NCBI GenBank assembly: GCA_023229725.1 | Contig: JALNYR010000033.1 | Span: 1-19,808, forward strand | Source of the DNA: Dehalococcoidia bacterium | Lineage (GTDB): Bacteria > Chloroflexota > Dehalococcoidia > GIF9 > AB-539-J10 | Reading direction: 5' to 3' | Length of the DNA: 19,808 nucleotides | In this document: piece after piece, positions 1 through 6,418 of the stretch | Numbering within the stretch: the stretch's first letter is position 1 | Layout of the letters: each line of letters starts with the position of its first letter | Made by a program: the position numbers and the translations under genes | Notes under the pieces: generated by a model | Told to the model about the DNA's origin: nothing | The model's input: only the letters and a program-made list of their open reading frames with translations | Databases searched by the model: none

Positions 1-624
1 GCTCTCCTCGGCCCGTTCATGGACGTCGCCGCCAAGCTCGGCAAGATAGCGGCCGGCATCATGGAGGGACAGGCGAAGGAACTCACCATCCGCGTCCGCG
101 GCGAGATTGCCTCCGTCGCCACCGACCCCCTCAAGGTCGAGATACTCAGAATCCTGCTCGGCCCCACCACCGAAGAGCGCGTCACCATCACGAACGCCGA
201 CGCCATGGCCAAGGACCGCGGCCTGAGGCTGAAGGAAGAGAAGGACACGACCGCCGGCAACTACGCCAGCGCGCTCACCGTCCAGGTCACGACCACGAAG
301 GGCTCGACCACCGTCTCCGGCACGTCCTTCCAGGGCAGGACCTACCTCACCGGCGTGGACGGCTTCACGCTGCAGATAGAGCCGCAGGACGTCTCCATGC
401 TCTTCACCGAGCACGACGACAAGCCCGGCATGATTGGCGCGGTCGGCAGCGTCATGGGCAGCAACAGCATCAACATCTCGCAGATGCAGGTGAGCCTGGG
501 CGCCCACGGCGGCGGCACCGCCATGATGGCGCTCTGCCTTGGCCAGGAACTCCCGGACAAGGTTTTCAAGCAGGTGCTGGCCATTCCCGGCATGCACAAG
601 GCCAAGGCCGTCGTCCTGAAGTAG
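1..624 (+). CDS. serA: D-3-phosphoglycerate dehydrogenase, C-terminal part (partial, 5' end outside window)
   Basis: This is the 3' end of a long-form SerA, which oxidises 3-phosphoglycerate in the first step of serine synthesis. The frame is open from base 1, so the in-frame ATG at 19 is internal and not a start. The visible ~207 residues match the regulatory tail of the family: a short segment of the nucleotide-binding region (around GPFMDVAAKLGKIAAGI), the intervening ASB-type domain, and a C-terminal ACT domain (about the last 75 residues, with EHDDKPGMIGAVGSVMGSN and an INISQMQV strand). ACT domains of this family usually bind serine for feedback inhibition. The catalytic and NAD-binding domains lie upstream of the window. 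The gene is followed 25 bases later by a strong terminator, so it ends its transcript. Confidence 0.93.
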   Translation, partial: ALLGPFMDVAAKLGKIAAGIMEGQAKELTIRVRGEIASVATDPLKVEILRILLGPTTEERVTITNADAMAKDRGLRLKEEKDTTAGNYASALTVQVTTTKGSTTVSGTSFQGRTYLTGVDGFTLQIEPQDVSMLFTEHDDKPGMIGAVGSVMGSNSINISQMQVSLGAHGGGTAMMALCLGQELPDKVFKQVLAIPGMHKAKAVVLK

Positions 625-648
625 CCTTCTTCACACAACCGCAATGCC

Positions 649-685
649 ACGGAGGGGGCGCGTTGAGCGCCCCCTCCGTCGTTTT
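649..685 (+). terminator. Intrinsic terminator after serA
   Basis: A perfect 13-bp GC-rich stem (649-661 pairing with 667-679) closes a 5-base GTTGA loop and is followed by CGTTTTC, a short T tract. It starts 25 bases after the serA stop codon and is the clearest rho-independent terminator in the window. Confidence 0.9.
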
Positions 686-729
686 CCCTCTCTGATGTGC
701 GGGTGTAGCGCCGGACCATGCGCCTCCCG

Positions 730-756
730 GTCAACAGATTACTTGACAGCGTCAAC
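730..756 (+). promoter_or_regulatory. Candidate MarR operator / promoter upstream of the MarR-GNAT gene
   Basis: TTGAC-AGC-GTCAA at 743-755 is a perfect inverted repeat with 5-bp arms. GTCAAC also occurs twice (730-735 and 751-756), 21 bp or two helical turns apart. TTGACA at 743-748 can serve as a -35 element, with a weak CATCCT -10 at 766-771 after a 17-bp spacer. MarR proteins commonly bind short palindromes overlapping their own promoter, so autoregulation is the simplest reading. The binding assignment is inferred. Confidence 0.4.
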
Positions 757-789
757 TATCTGGTGCATCCTCTCGCCCGGAGGCATCAG

Positions 790-1725
790 ATGGACCAATC
801 GTCATCGACCAGTAGCGAAGCCGTCAGCGCCGTGCGGCGCTTCAGCCGCTTCTACACGCGCCGGCTCGGGCTCCTCAACCGGAGGCTGCTCTCGAGCGAG
901 TTCCCTCTCACCGAGGTGCGCATCCTCTACGAGCTGGCGCATCGCAACGGGTTGACTGCGACGGACCTCGTCCGAGAGCTCGACCTCGACGCCGGCTACC
1001 TGAGCCGCATCCTCACGAAGTTCGAGCGGCGCGGTTTCGTCTCGCGCGAGACATCCGGTCGCGACGCCCGCCGGGCGCTGCTGACGCTGACCGCCGCGGG
1101 CCGGAAGGCCTTCGAGCCGCTGGACCGCGCCTCGCGGGAGCAGGTCGACTCGCTGCTGTCCCCACTCACCCCGGACCAGGTCGGCGCCCTCGTCCGGTCG
1201 ATGCAGACCATCGAGCAGCTTCTGGCCGCACCCGCGCCGGAGCGTGCGCCGTACGTCCTCCGCCCGCACCGCATCGGCGACATCGGCTGGGTCGCCCGAC
1301 GCCAGGGCATGCTCTACGCGCAGGAGTACGGCTGGAACGAGGAGTTCGAGGCCTTCGTAGCCGAGATAGGCGCACACTTCATCATGCACTTCGACCCGCA
1401 ATGGGAGCGCTGCTGGATAGCCGAGCGCGACGGCGCCATCGCCGGCTCCATCTTCCTTGTGCGGGAGTCCGACGACACCGCCAAGCTGCGCATGCTCTAC
1501 GTCGAGCCATCGGCCCGTGGGCTCGGCATCGGCAGCCGGCTGGTCGACGAGTGCATCCGCTTTGGCCGGGAGAAGGGCTATCGGAAGCTCACGCTGTGGA
1601 CGAACGACGTCCTCGTCTCGGCCCGGCGCATCTACGAGGCTGCCGGATTCAAGCTGGTGAAGGAGGAGCAGCACCACTCGTTCGGGAAGGACCTCGTGGG
1701 GCAGAACTGGGAGCTGACGCTGTGA
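790..1725 (+). CDS. MarR-family regulator fused to a GNAT N-acetyltransferase
   Basis: The 311-residue protein joins two domains. Residues ~10-145 form a MarR-type winged helix: a recognition region with DLVRELDLDAGYLSRILTKFE, then a wing with GRDARRALLTLT. Residues ~155-311 form a GNAT acyltransferase with the acetyl-CoA loop R243-G-L-G-I-G248 and a C-terminal NDVLVSARRIYEAAGF segment typical of motif B. Fusions of this kind are known and are usually annotated as bifunctional regulator/acetyltransferase; the acetyl acceptor is unknown. I chose ATG 790 because GGAGG at 779-783 lies 6 bases before it. An upstream in-frame ATG at 718 would add 24 residues lacking MarR character and would place the putative operator inside the gene. 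The gene stands alone between a terminator and the next gene's promoter. Confidence 0.88.
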   Translation: MDQSSSTSSEAVSAVRRFSRFYTRRLGLLNRRLLSSEFPLTEVRILYELAHRNGLTATDLVRELDLDAGYLSRILTKFERRGFVSRETSGRDARRALLTLTAAGRKAFEPLDRASREQVDSLLSPLTPDQVGALVRSMQTIEQLLAAPAPERAPYVLRPHRIGDIGWVARRQGMLYAQEYGWNEEFEAFVAEIGAHFIMHFDPQWERCWIAERDGAIAGSIFLVRESDDTAKLRMLYVEPSARGLGIGSRLVDECIRFGREKGYRKLTLWTNDVLVSARRIYEAAGFKLVKEEQHHSFGKDLVGQNWELTL

Positions 1726-1768
1726 CCGGCTCACGGGCGCGGCACGCGCGGGGCGAAGGCCCCCGCAC

Positions 1769-1798
1769 TCGACATGCCTCGGCCCGAACGTGTACAGT
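1769..1798 (+). promoter_or_regulatory. Candidate sigma70-type promoter for the QueG-like gene
   Basis: TCGACA (1769-1774, 5 of 6 to TTGACA) and TACAGT (1793-1798, 4 of 6 to TATAAT, preceded by TG) are separated by 18 bp and lie 50 bases before the GTG start at 1849. A small GC hairpin (1748-1753 with 1761-1766) lies just upstream and could belong to the end of the previous transcript. Confidence 0.4.
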
Positions 1799-1848
1799 GA
1801 CGCCGTCCGGACCACACCCAACTACCACACGAAACAGGAGACACAGCC

Positions 1849-2982
1849 GTGTCGCTCACCCGTGACATCAAGGACTTCGCGCTCGATCTCGGCTACTGCG
1901 GCGTCGGCATCACTACCGCCGACCCTTTTCCGCTGGTCGCGGAGGAGTTGACGAAGCGGCGCGAGGCGTACCGCTGGATAATCGACGGCCGCCTCAAGAT
2001 GATTGACGGCGCCACTCCGAAGAACATCATGCCCGGGGCGAAGTCCATCATCTCCACCGTCTACGACTACGCCCGCGAGGGCTTCCCGCCGGAGCTAGTC
2101 GGCAGGTTGGGCCGGCTCTACCAGTCGCGCAGCTATCTCGCACCCCGGACTCGCATCAACGGAGCGCGCCGCCAGCTCTTCAAGGACTTCCTGGAGAGCA
2201 AGGGGCTCAAGGTCATGCACGGCTTCGACCTCAACGTCGCCGAGCGCATGGCGGCTGCCCGCGGCGGCGCAGTCACCTTCGGCAGGAACAACTTCGCCTA
2301 CACGAAGGAGACCGGCTCGTTCATCGTCATGATGGCCTTCACCGTCGATGCCGAGCTGGAGTACGACGCCCCGACCGTCGAGGCGCCCTGCCCCGAGAAC
2401 TGCCGGCTCTGCATCGACGCGTGCCCCACCGGCGCCCTCGAGCCCTTCAAGCTCAACCCGCGCCGTTGCATCGCCTTCAATTGCTTCATGACCCAGGACG
2501 GCTACGGTCCGTCGCTCTCCGACCACATCCCGCCCGACATCCGCGCCCAGATGGGCTCATGGATACACGGCTGCGACCTGTGCCAGGAGGCCTGCCCGCG
2601 CAACCAGCGCAGGCTCAAGGCGAAGCCCCCCGTGAACGAGTTCCTCGCGCTCACCGCCGCCCGGTTCGACCTGCGCAAGGTGCTGCTGCTCACCGACGAG
2701 TACTACGAGTCGGTACTCAAGCCCGTGGCGTACAACTACCTCCGCCACAAGAAGTACTTCCAGCGGAACGCCGCCATCGCGCTTGGCAACAGCGGCGACC
2801 CCTCCCACGTGCCGTTCCTGGCACAGGCGCTCGGCGAACCCGAGCCGCTCGTGCGCGGCTACGCCGCCTGGGCGCTGGGTCGACTCGGCGGAGCGGGAGC
2901 CCGCGCGGCCATCGAGACGGCGCTGGCAGTCGAGACGGACGAGAAAGCACGCGACGAGATGCGCTCGGCCCTCGCGGCCTGA
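1849..2982 (+). CDS. QueG-like (epoxyqueuosine reductase family) corrinoid/4Fe-4S protein with C-terminal HEAT-like repeats
   Basis: The 377-residue protein has the layout of QueG. The N-terminal domain includes the PGAKSIISTVYDY segment and a GFDLNVAERMAAARGG stretch; D127 sits where QueG has its catalytic Asp. A double-cluster ferredoxin region follows. Its first motif is C181-x3-C185-x2-C188-x3-C192-P and the rest are RRCIAF and GCDLCQEACPRN. A HEAT-like tail (RNAAIALGNSGD, RGYAAWALGRLG) ends the protein. True QueG reduces epoxyqueuosine in tRNA using cobalamin and two 4Fe-4S clusters. Here the first cluster spacing is CX3C where QueG normally has CX2C, and the usual GWIGKNT motif reads VTFGRNNF, so this may be a paralogue with another substrate. 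The GTG start is set by CAGGAG at 1835-1840. A small membrane protein follows after 39 bases, probably in the same operon. Confidence 0.75.
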   Translation: MSLTRDIKDFALDLGYCGVGITTADPFPLVAEELTKRREAYRWIIDGRLKMIDGATPKNIMPGAKSIISTVYDYAREGFPPELVGRLGRLYQSRSYLAPRTRINGARRQLFKDFLESKGLKVMHGFDLNVAERMAAARGGAVTFGRNNFAYTKETGSFIVMMAFTVDAELEYDAPTVEAPCPENCRLCIDACPTGALEPFKLNPRRCIAFNCFMTQDGYGPSLSDHIPPDIRAQMGSWIHGCDLCQEACPRNQRRLKAKPPVNEFLALTAARFDLRKVLLLTDEYYESVLKPVAYNYLRHKKYFQRNAAIALGNSGDPSHVPFLAQALGEPEPLVRGYAAWALGRLGGAGARAAIETALAVETDEKARDEMRSALAA

Positions 2983-3021
2983 CCGGCATCTGCCCGCGCG
3001 CCGCTACTGAAAGGGATACGA

Positions 3022-3246
3022 ATGAAGAACGAGACCAGGGCGGCCATCGTGGCCGCCGTCCTCACCATCGGCATCGTGTTCGTCTTCACGAGCGTGCTGC
3101 ATAAGTCGCAGGACGTCGTGCCGCTGTTCCTCGTGCCGGTCTTCCTCTACGCCGGCTACGCCGTCGCCACGGCCGGCTTGCGCATCTGGCTGGGCCTCAC
3201 ACTCGCCGTGACGCTGGGGCTGACCATCCTCTACGCGATGCCGTAG
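3022..3246 (+). CDS. Small membrane protein, about three transmembrane helices
   Basis: I do not recognise this 74-residue protein. It is almost wholly hydrophobic, with likely helices at ~7-26, ~33-52 and ~54-72. A charged N-terminus (MKNETR) and a short polar turn (HKSQD) separate the first helix from the rest. An AAGGGA ribosome binding site at 3010-3016 precedes the ATG. The gene follows the QueG-like gene by 39 bases on the same strand, suggesting co-expression and possibly membrane anchoring of the Fe-S protein. The order recalls rdhA followed by the small anchor gene rdhB, but no sequence motif proves this. Confidence 0.65.
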   Translation: MKNETRAAIVAAVLTIGIVFVFTSVLHKSQDVVPLFLVPVFLYAGYAVATAGLRIWLGLTLAVTLGLTILYAMP

Positions 3247-3326
3247 AAGGACGCCTGCGCCACGGGGAATCGCCCCGGGGCAACGGGAAGACGCGCTCAC
3301 GGAAGCGAAGAGGCAAGCGCTCCGGC

Positions 3327-3797
3327 TCAGCCGACCGGCGCGTAGATCGCGGTGAGGAGCTCCTCCGGCTTCACCGTTCGGGGGTCGTTCAGGGAGACCT
3401 CGCGGGGGTAACCCGTTACCCGCAGGCCCTGCGTTGCCAGCCACTCGAACAGCGCGTTGTAGGCAGGCCCGCAGGCATCGTACGGCCCCTTGTGGACTAT
3501 CCTGGCCATCCGGCCCCCAGGCAACTCGTAGCACGTCACCGCGTCACTGCCCTTCACGGCCTTCGCGATGGGAAACGCCACATCGAAGACCGCCGTGCCC
3601 TCGAGCTCGGCCTTCATCGCCGCCTCCCGGCCCGGCTCGTGCATCAGCGCAATGGGCATGCCGGTGAGCTTCGCCCCGTTCGCCATGGCATACCGCACGA
3701 TTTCGCCAATCACGGACGACGTCTCGGCGTAGTGCCCTCTCTTCTGCATCCCGAGCACGAGTTGGGCGGGGACATCAACCAGTGTGACCTCGGACAA
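3327..3797 (-). CDS. GyrI-like small-molecule-binding domain protein (copy 2)
   Basis: The 156-residue stand-alone GyrI-like/effector-binding protein shows the family hallmarks: an N-terminal strand (VTLVDVPAQLVLGMQKRGHY), a central DVAFPIAKAVKGSD segment, then HKGPY and YNALFEWL, and a C-terminal LNDPRTVKPEELLT. Family members bind hydrophobic or cationic small molecules, inhibit gyrase, or in some cases hydrolyse reactive compounds; the ligand here is unknown. I take the TTG at 3795-3797 as start because AGGAG lies 8 bases upstream and the N-terminus then aligns exactly with the ATG-started paralogue. By hand count it is ungapped and ~71% identical (111 of 156) to the copy at 3825-4295, 27 bases upstream in the same operon. 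It converges with the gene ending at 3246. Confidence 0.85.
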   Translation of the reverse strand: MSEVTLVDVPAQLVLGMQKRGHYAETSSVIGEIVRYAMANGAKLTGMPIALMHEPGREAAMKAELEGTAVFDVAFPIAKAVKGSDAVTCYELPGGRMARIVHKGPYDACGPAYNALFEWLATQGLRVTGYPREVSLNDPRTVKPEELLTAIYAPVG

Positions 3798-3824
3798 TCG
3801 AGTCTCTCCTCGCTCGGCACCGGT

Positions 3825-4295
3825 TCAGTCGACCGGCGCGTAGATTTCCGTCAGGATCTCCTCCGGCTTCACCGTCCGCGGGTCGTTCAGGTACGCCTCG
3901 CGCGTCGGGCCGGTTATCTGCATGCCCTGCTTCGCCAGCCACTCGTAGAGCGCGTTGTAGGTCACATCGCATGTCTCGTACGGTCCCTTGTGGACGGTCT
4001 TTGCCATCCTGCACCCCGGCAGCTTGTAGCATTTCACGACGTCACTGCCCTTCACGGCCTTCGCGATGGGGAATGCCACGTCGATAACCGCCGTACCGTC
4101 GAGGTTGGCCTTCTCCGCAGCCTCCTTGCTCAGCTCGTGCATTATCGCAAGGGGCATGCCGGCCAGTTGCGCCCCGTTCGCCATGGCGTACTGCACAATC
4201 TCGCCGAAGGCAACCGGGATTTCCGAGTAGTGGCCCCGCCTCTGGATTCCCAGCACCAGCTGGGTGGGTACATCCACCAGTGTGACTTCAGGCAT
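3825..4295 (-). CDS. GyrI-like small-molecule-binding domain protein (copy 1)
   Basis: This 156-residue GyrI-like protein is the tandem paralogue of the next gene downstream and has the same motifs (GEIVQYAMANGA, PIAKAVKGSD, VHKGPYE, YNALYEWLAKQG, LNDPRTVKPEEILTEIYAPV). Most differences between the copies fall in the stretch after GHY, around residues 60-66 and around residues 103-109. These may line the ligand pocket, which would fit different ligand preferences; this is inferred. GGGAGGAG upstream supports the ATG at 4295. The gene has its own candidate promoter in the 110-base gap after the DUF3795 pair, so the two GyrI genes could be transcribed with or independently of that pair. Confidence 0.87.
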   Translation of the reverse strand: MPEVTLVDVPTQLVLGIQRRGHYSEIPVAFGEIVQYAMANGAQLAGMPLAIMHELSKEAAEKANLDGTAVIDVAFPIAKAVKGSDVVKCYKLPGCRMAKTVHKGPYETCDVTYNALYEWLAKQGMQITGPTREAYLNDPRTVKPEEILTEIYAPVD

Positions 4296-4312
4296 CTATA
4301 CTCCTCCCTTGC

Positions 4313-4339
4313 CCACCGCACCTTCGGGAGCAGCGGTGG
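4313..4339 (-). promoter_or_regulatory. Leader hairpin upstream of the GyrI pair
   Basis: CCACCGC (4313-4319) and GCGGTGG (4333-4339) form a perfect 7-bp stem with a 13-base loop in the predicted leader RNA, just before the GGGAGGAG site of the first GyrI gene. It could affect translation or mRNA stability. No known riboswitch is recognised. Confidence 0.3.
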
Positions 4340-4353
4340 ACGATAGTGAATGT

Positions 4354-4381
4354 ATTGTACCCGCCGTGACGAAGTCGGCAA
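4354..4381 (-). promoter_or_regulatory. Candidate promoter for the GyrI pair
   Basis: On the minus strand, TTGCCG (4381-4376) and TACAAT (4359-4354) are separated by 16 bp. The -10 matches consensus at 5 of 6 positions and the -35 at 4 of 6. It lies about 60 bases upstream of the GyrI copy 1 start. Confidence 0.45.
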
Positions 4382-4405
4382 CAGCGGACGGCGGCCGCCT
4401 GCCGC

Positions 4406-4855
4406 CTACTCGTACCTCGGCTTCTGCAGCGACTCCTCGTAGAACCGCTCGATGCCCACTTCCCGCATACGAGCCCCCCAGGCCCGCCAGCGCCGGTCCA
4501 GGCTCTCCGGGTAGTGGTTCTTCTCACACGGGAACTCCGCGCACTGGAAGCAGAAGTCGATGCCCTTCTCCCTGCAGCACGAGAGCGCCACGCAACTCTC
4601 GAAACAGACGGCTCCTTTCCGGCACCCGATGCACTTTCCCCCGGCGAGATGTTCCAGGATGGCCTTGAACGCGGGATAGTCCTGCAGCACCGGCGCCTCT
4701 TCGTGCGCGAGCATCGGGGCAACCTTCTCGAAGCCCTCCAGCTCACGTCGCAGCCCCGTGGCGTACGCCTTCGTGTTCCCCGCGCCGAAGTAGAGGCAGC
4801 GCGAGCAGTCCAGCGCACAGGGCGCGAGGTGCTCGACAATCGTCGTGTAATCCAT
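4406..4855 (-). CDS. DUF3795 cysteine-rich protein (copy 2)
   Basis: The 149-residue protein belongs to the DUF3795 family of small cysteine-rich, probably metal-binding proteins of unknown function. Cysteines lie at 13, 17, 20 (APCALDCSRC), 75, 78, 84, 88, 93, 94, 102, 105 and 110 (FCFQCAEFPC), spaced like zinc or Fe-S ligands. The C-terminal part HYPESLDRRWRAWGARM is shared with the neighbour. By hand count it is ungapped and ~63% identical (94 of 149) to the copy at 4866-5315. The start lies 10 bases after that gene's stop, and its GGGAGG site occupies the junction, so the two are probably translated in tandem. No function can be assigned from sequence. Confidence 0.85.
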   Translation of the reverse strand: MDYTTIVEHLAPCALDCSRCLYFGAGNTKAYATGLRRELEGFEKVAPMLAHEEAPVLQDYPAFKAILEHLAGGKCIGCRKGAVCFESCVALSCCREKGIDFCFQCAEFPCEKNHYPESLDRRWRAWGARMREVGIERFYEESLQKPRYE

Positions 4856-4865
4856 CGCGTCCTCC

Positions 4866-5315
4866 CTACTCGTACCGCGGCCGCTGCCGGTACTCCTCGT
4901 AGAAGCGTTCGACGCCCACTTCCTTCATCCGCGCACCGAACTCCCGCCAGCGCCGGTCCAGGCTGCCGGGGTAGTGGTTCTTCTTGCACGGGAACTCCGC
5001 GCACTGGAAGCAGAAGTCCACCCCCTTATCCTTGTGACACGTGCGCGCGGCGCAGAACTCGAAGCAGGGAGCGCCCTTCCGGCAGGTGACGCACTCCCCC
5101 GCGGCGAAGTGGTCCAGGATAGCCTTGAACGTGTCATAGCCGGCGAGCACCGGCGCAACTGCTTTCGCGTGCGCCGGGACCACCTTCTCGTAGTCCGTAA
5201 GCGCCTGCTTCAGCTCCGCGGCGTGCATCTTGACGTCGCTCTTCGCGTAGTAGACACAGCGCGAGCAGTCGAGCCCGCAAGGAGCAAGCCGCTCTACCAC
5301 CGTGGCATAGTCCAT
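4866..5315 (-). CDS. DUF3795 cysteine-rich protein (copy 1)
   Basis: This 149-residue DUF3795 protein is the first gene of the minus-strand cluster. Its eleven cysteines (13, 17, 20, 75, 78, 84, 88, 93, 102, 105, 110) all line up with the paralogue. I set the start at ATG 5313-5315 and not at the upstream in-frame codon near 5483, because GGAGG lies about 6 bases before it and the paralogue begins with the same MDY. The longer frame would also run through the iclR promoter. It is transcribed divergently from iclR. A possible promoter on the minus strand is TTGACC (5392-5387) with a poor -10. Function is unknown. Confidence 0.87.
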   Translation of the reverse strand: MDYATVVERLAPCGLDCSRCVYYAKSDVKMHAAELKQALTDYEKVVPAHAKAVAPVLAGYDTFKAILDHFAAGECVTCRKGAPCFEFCAARTCHKDKGVDFCFQCAEFPCKKNHYPGSLDRRWREFGARMKEVGVERFYEEYRQRPRYE

Positions 5316-5446
5316 GGTTGCCTCCTTCATCCGACCCAGGAAAGCTGACGGGGCACGCCGAAATGGTGCACCGGGACGCGGCCGCCGGTCAATCGCCTTC
5401 GACCCCTCTCCTTCCATCAATTGCCACTCCATCCCCCCAACCGGGG

Positions 5447-5475
5447 TTGACAGAAGTCCAGCGGTGTGGCACCAT
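5447..5475 (+). promoter_or_regulatory. Candidate promoter of the iclR gene, possibly leaderless
   Basis: A perfect -35 TTGACA at 5447-5452 is followed 17 bp later by a weak -10, CACCAT (5470-5475). Transcription would begin about 7 bases further on, at or very near the ATG at 5482. No Shine-Dalgarno sequence precedes that ATG, which fits a leaderless mRNA. The weak -10 leaves this uncertain. Confidence 0.4.
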
Positions 5476-5481
5476 GCCGTC

Positions 5482-6381
5482 ATGTTCCGTCAGACGGAAT
5501 CTATTTCACCTGACGAAAAGCCAGACCTCAACAGGTCCTTGCTGAGAGCGCTCTCGATACTCAAGCTCTTCTCGCCCACATCGCTCGAACTCACCGTCAC
5601 CGAGGTCTCGCGCCGTTCCGGCCTCCCTGTCGCCACTGCCTTCCGCATCCTTGCCACGCTGACCCAGGCAGGCTTCCTGGAAAAGGACCAGCGCAGCGGC
5701 AAGTACCGCATCGGCCCCGAGACTTACATGGCCGGCAACCTCTACCTCCGCACGAATGACCTGCTGCAGGCCGCCGGTCCCGTCATTCGCCTCGTGAACG
5801 AACTGACGGAAGACGTCTGCGGCCTCTCCGTGCTTGAGAAGGGCTACCAGCTCCTGCTCATGCGTGAGGAGTCACGGCACACGTTCCGGTTCGCCCAGAC
5901 CACGGGGCTCGGCTTCCCCGCATATGCCATCTCGGCCGGCAAGGCCCTGCTCAGTACGATGAGCGAGCAGGAACTGGACGAACTTTATCCGGATGAAGCC
6001 CTGCCGCCTCTGACTGCAAACACGATTACAACGAAGACGCAGCTCAAAGCGGCGCTGGCGACCGCTCGCGCGACCGGCGTCGCCTTCAACCGCGAAGAGA
6101 GCCGCCTCAGCGTAACCTCAGTCGCGGCCGTCGTCAGAGACGCGGAGGGGAAGCCCACAGCTGCCGTGACCGTCAGCTACCCGACGTTCCGCGTGAATGC
6201 GGAGCGGGAACAACTCTATGCGGGGCTCATCAAGGCAGCCGCCGAGGTCATCAGCCACCGCCTCGGCTACCGCCAGGAAGGTGCCCACTCGGAGAACCTG
6301 GATGACCTCCGCGCGTGGTGGCGAAAACATGGCGGCAACGGCGCCGCGCCTCAGGCCGCCCCCGGGCAGCCGCGCAATTGA
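5482..6381 (+). CDS. IclR-family transcriptional regulator
   Basis: The 299-residue protein has the two-domain IclR layout. An N-terminal winged helix occupies ~17-78 (LLRALSILKLF, VTEVSRRSGLPVATAFRIL, then AGFLEKD and a YRIG wing). The C-terminal effector-binding domain occupies ~95-265 (GLGFPAYAISAGKALL, FNREES, AVVRDAEGKPTAAVTVSYP). IclR proteins usually control adjacent catabolic genes and sense a small organic acid. Its place 37 bases ahead of the condensing-enzyme gene suggests it controls that cluster. ATG 5482 gives a normal family N-terminus; in-frame codons further upstream would read through the TTGACA element. The C-terminal tail (~270-299) is longer and more polar than usual. A 15-bp palindrome overlaps codons 2-6. 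Confidence 0.92.
   Translation: MFRQTESISPDEKPDLNRSLLRALSILKLFSPTSLELTVTEVSRRSGLPVATAFRILATLTQAGFLEKDQRSGKYRIGPETYMAGNLYLRTNDLLQAAGPVIRLVNELTEDVCGLSVLEKGYQLLLMREESRHTFRFAQTTGLGFPAYAISAGKALLSTMSEQELDELYPDEALPPLTANTITTKTQLKAALATARATGVAFNREESRLSVTSVAAVVRDAEGKPTAAVTVSYPTFRVNAEREQLYAGLIKAAAEVISHRLGYRQEGAHSENLDDLRAWWRKHGGNGAAPQAAPGQPRN
5485..5499. promoter_or_regulatory. Perfect 15-bp palindrome at the iclR start, candidate autoregulatory operator
   Basis: TTCCGTC-A-GACGGAA has 7-bp perfect arms around one base and begins directly after the ATG at 5482. Length and position, overlapping the likely transcription start, fit an IclR dimer site that represses its own gene. Binding is inferred. Confidence 0.5.
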
Positions 6382-6418
6382 CCCGAACCAGACCATCTGA
6401 AGGGAGAAGAGAACCGTA

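Noticed and set aside
802..1821. 339-codon open frame on the minus strand
   Set aside because: It is antisense to the MarR-GNAT gene, whose motifs are clear on the plus strand.
3247..3326. GCCCCGGGGC dyad between convergent genes as a terminator
   Set aside because: It is a short palindrome without a usable loop or a T tract on either strand.
3492..4346. 284-codon open frame with an internal repeat on the plus strand
   Set aside because: The repeat is only the antisense image of the two GyrI-like paralogues; the frame has no ribosome site or domain.
5366..5475. GGTG...CACC dyads near both divergent start regions (GGTGCACC in 5316-5400 and GGTG-TGG-CACC at 5463-5473)
   Set aside because: The shared words are short and common in GC-rich DNA; I found no third copy or supporting spacing.
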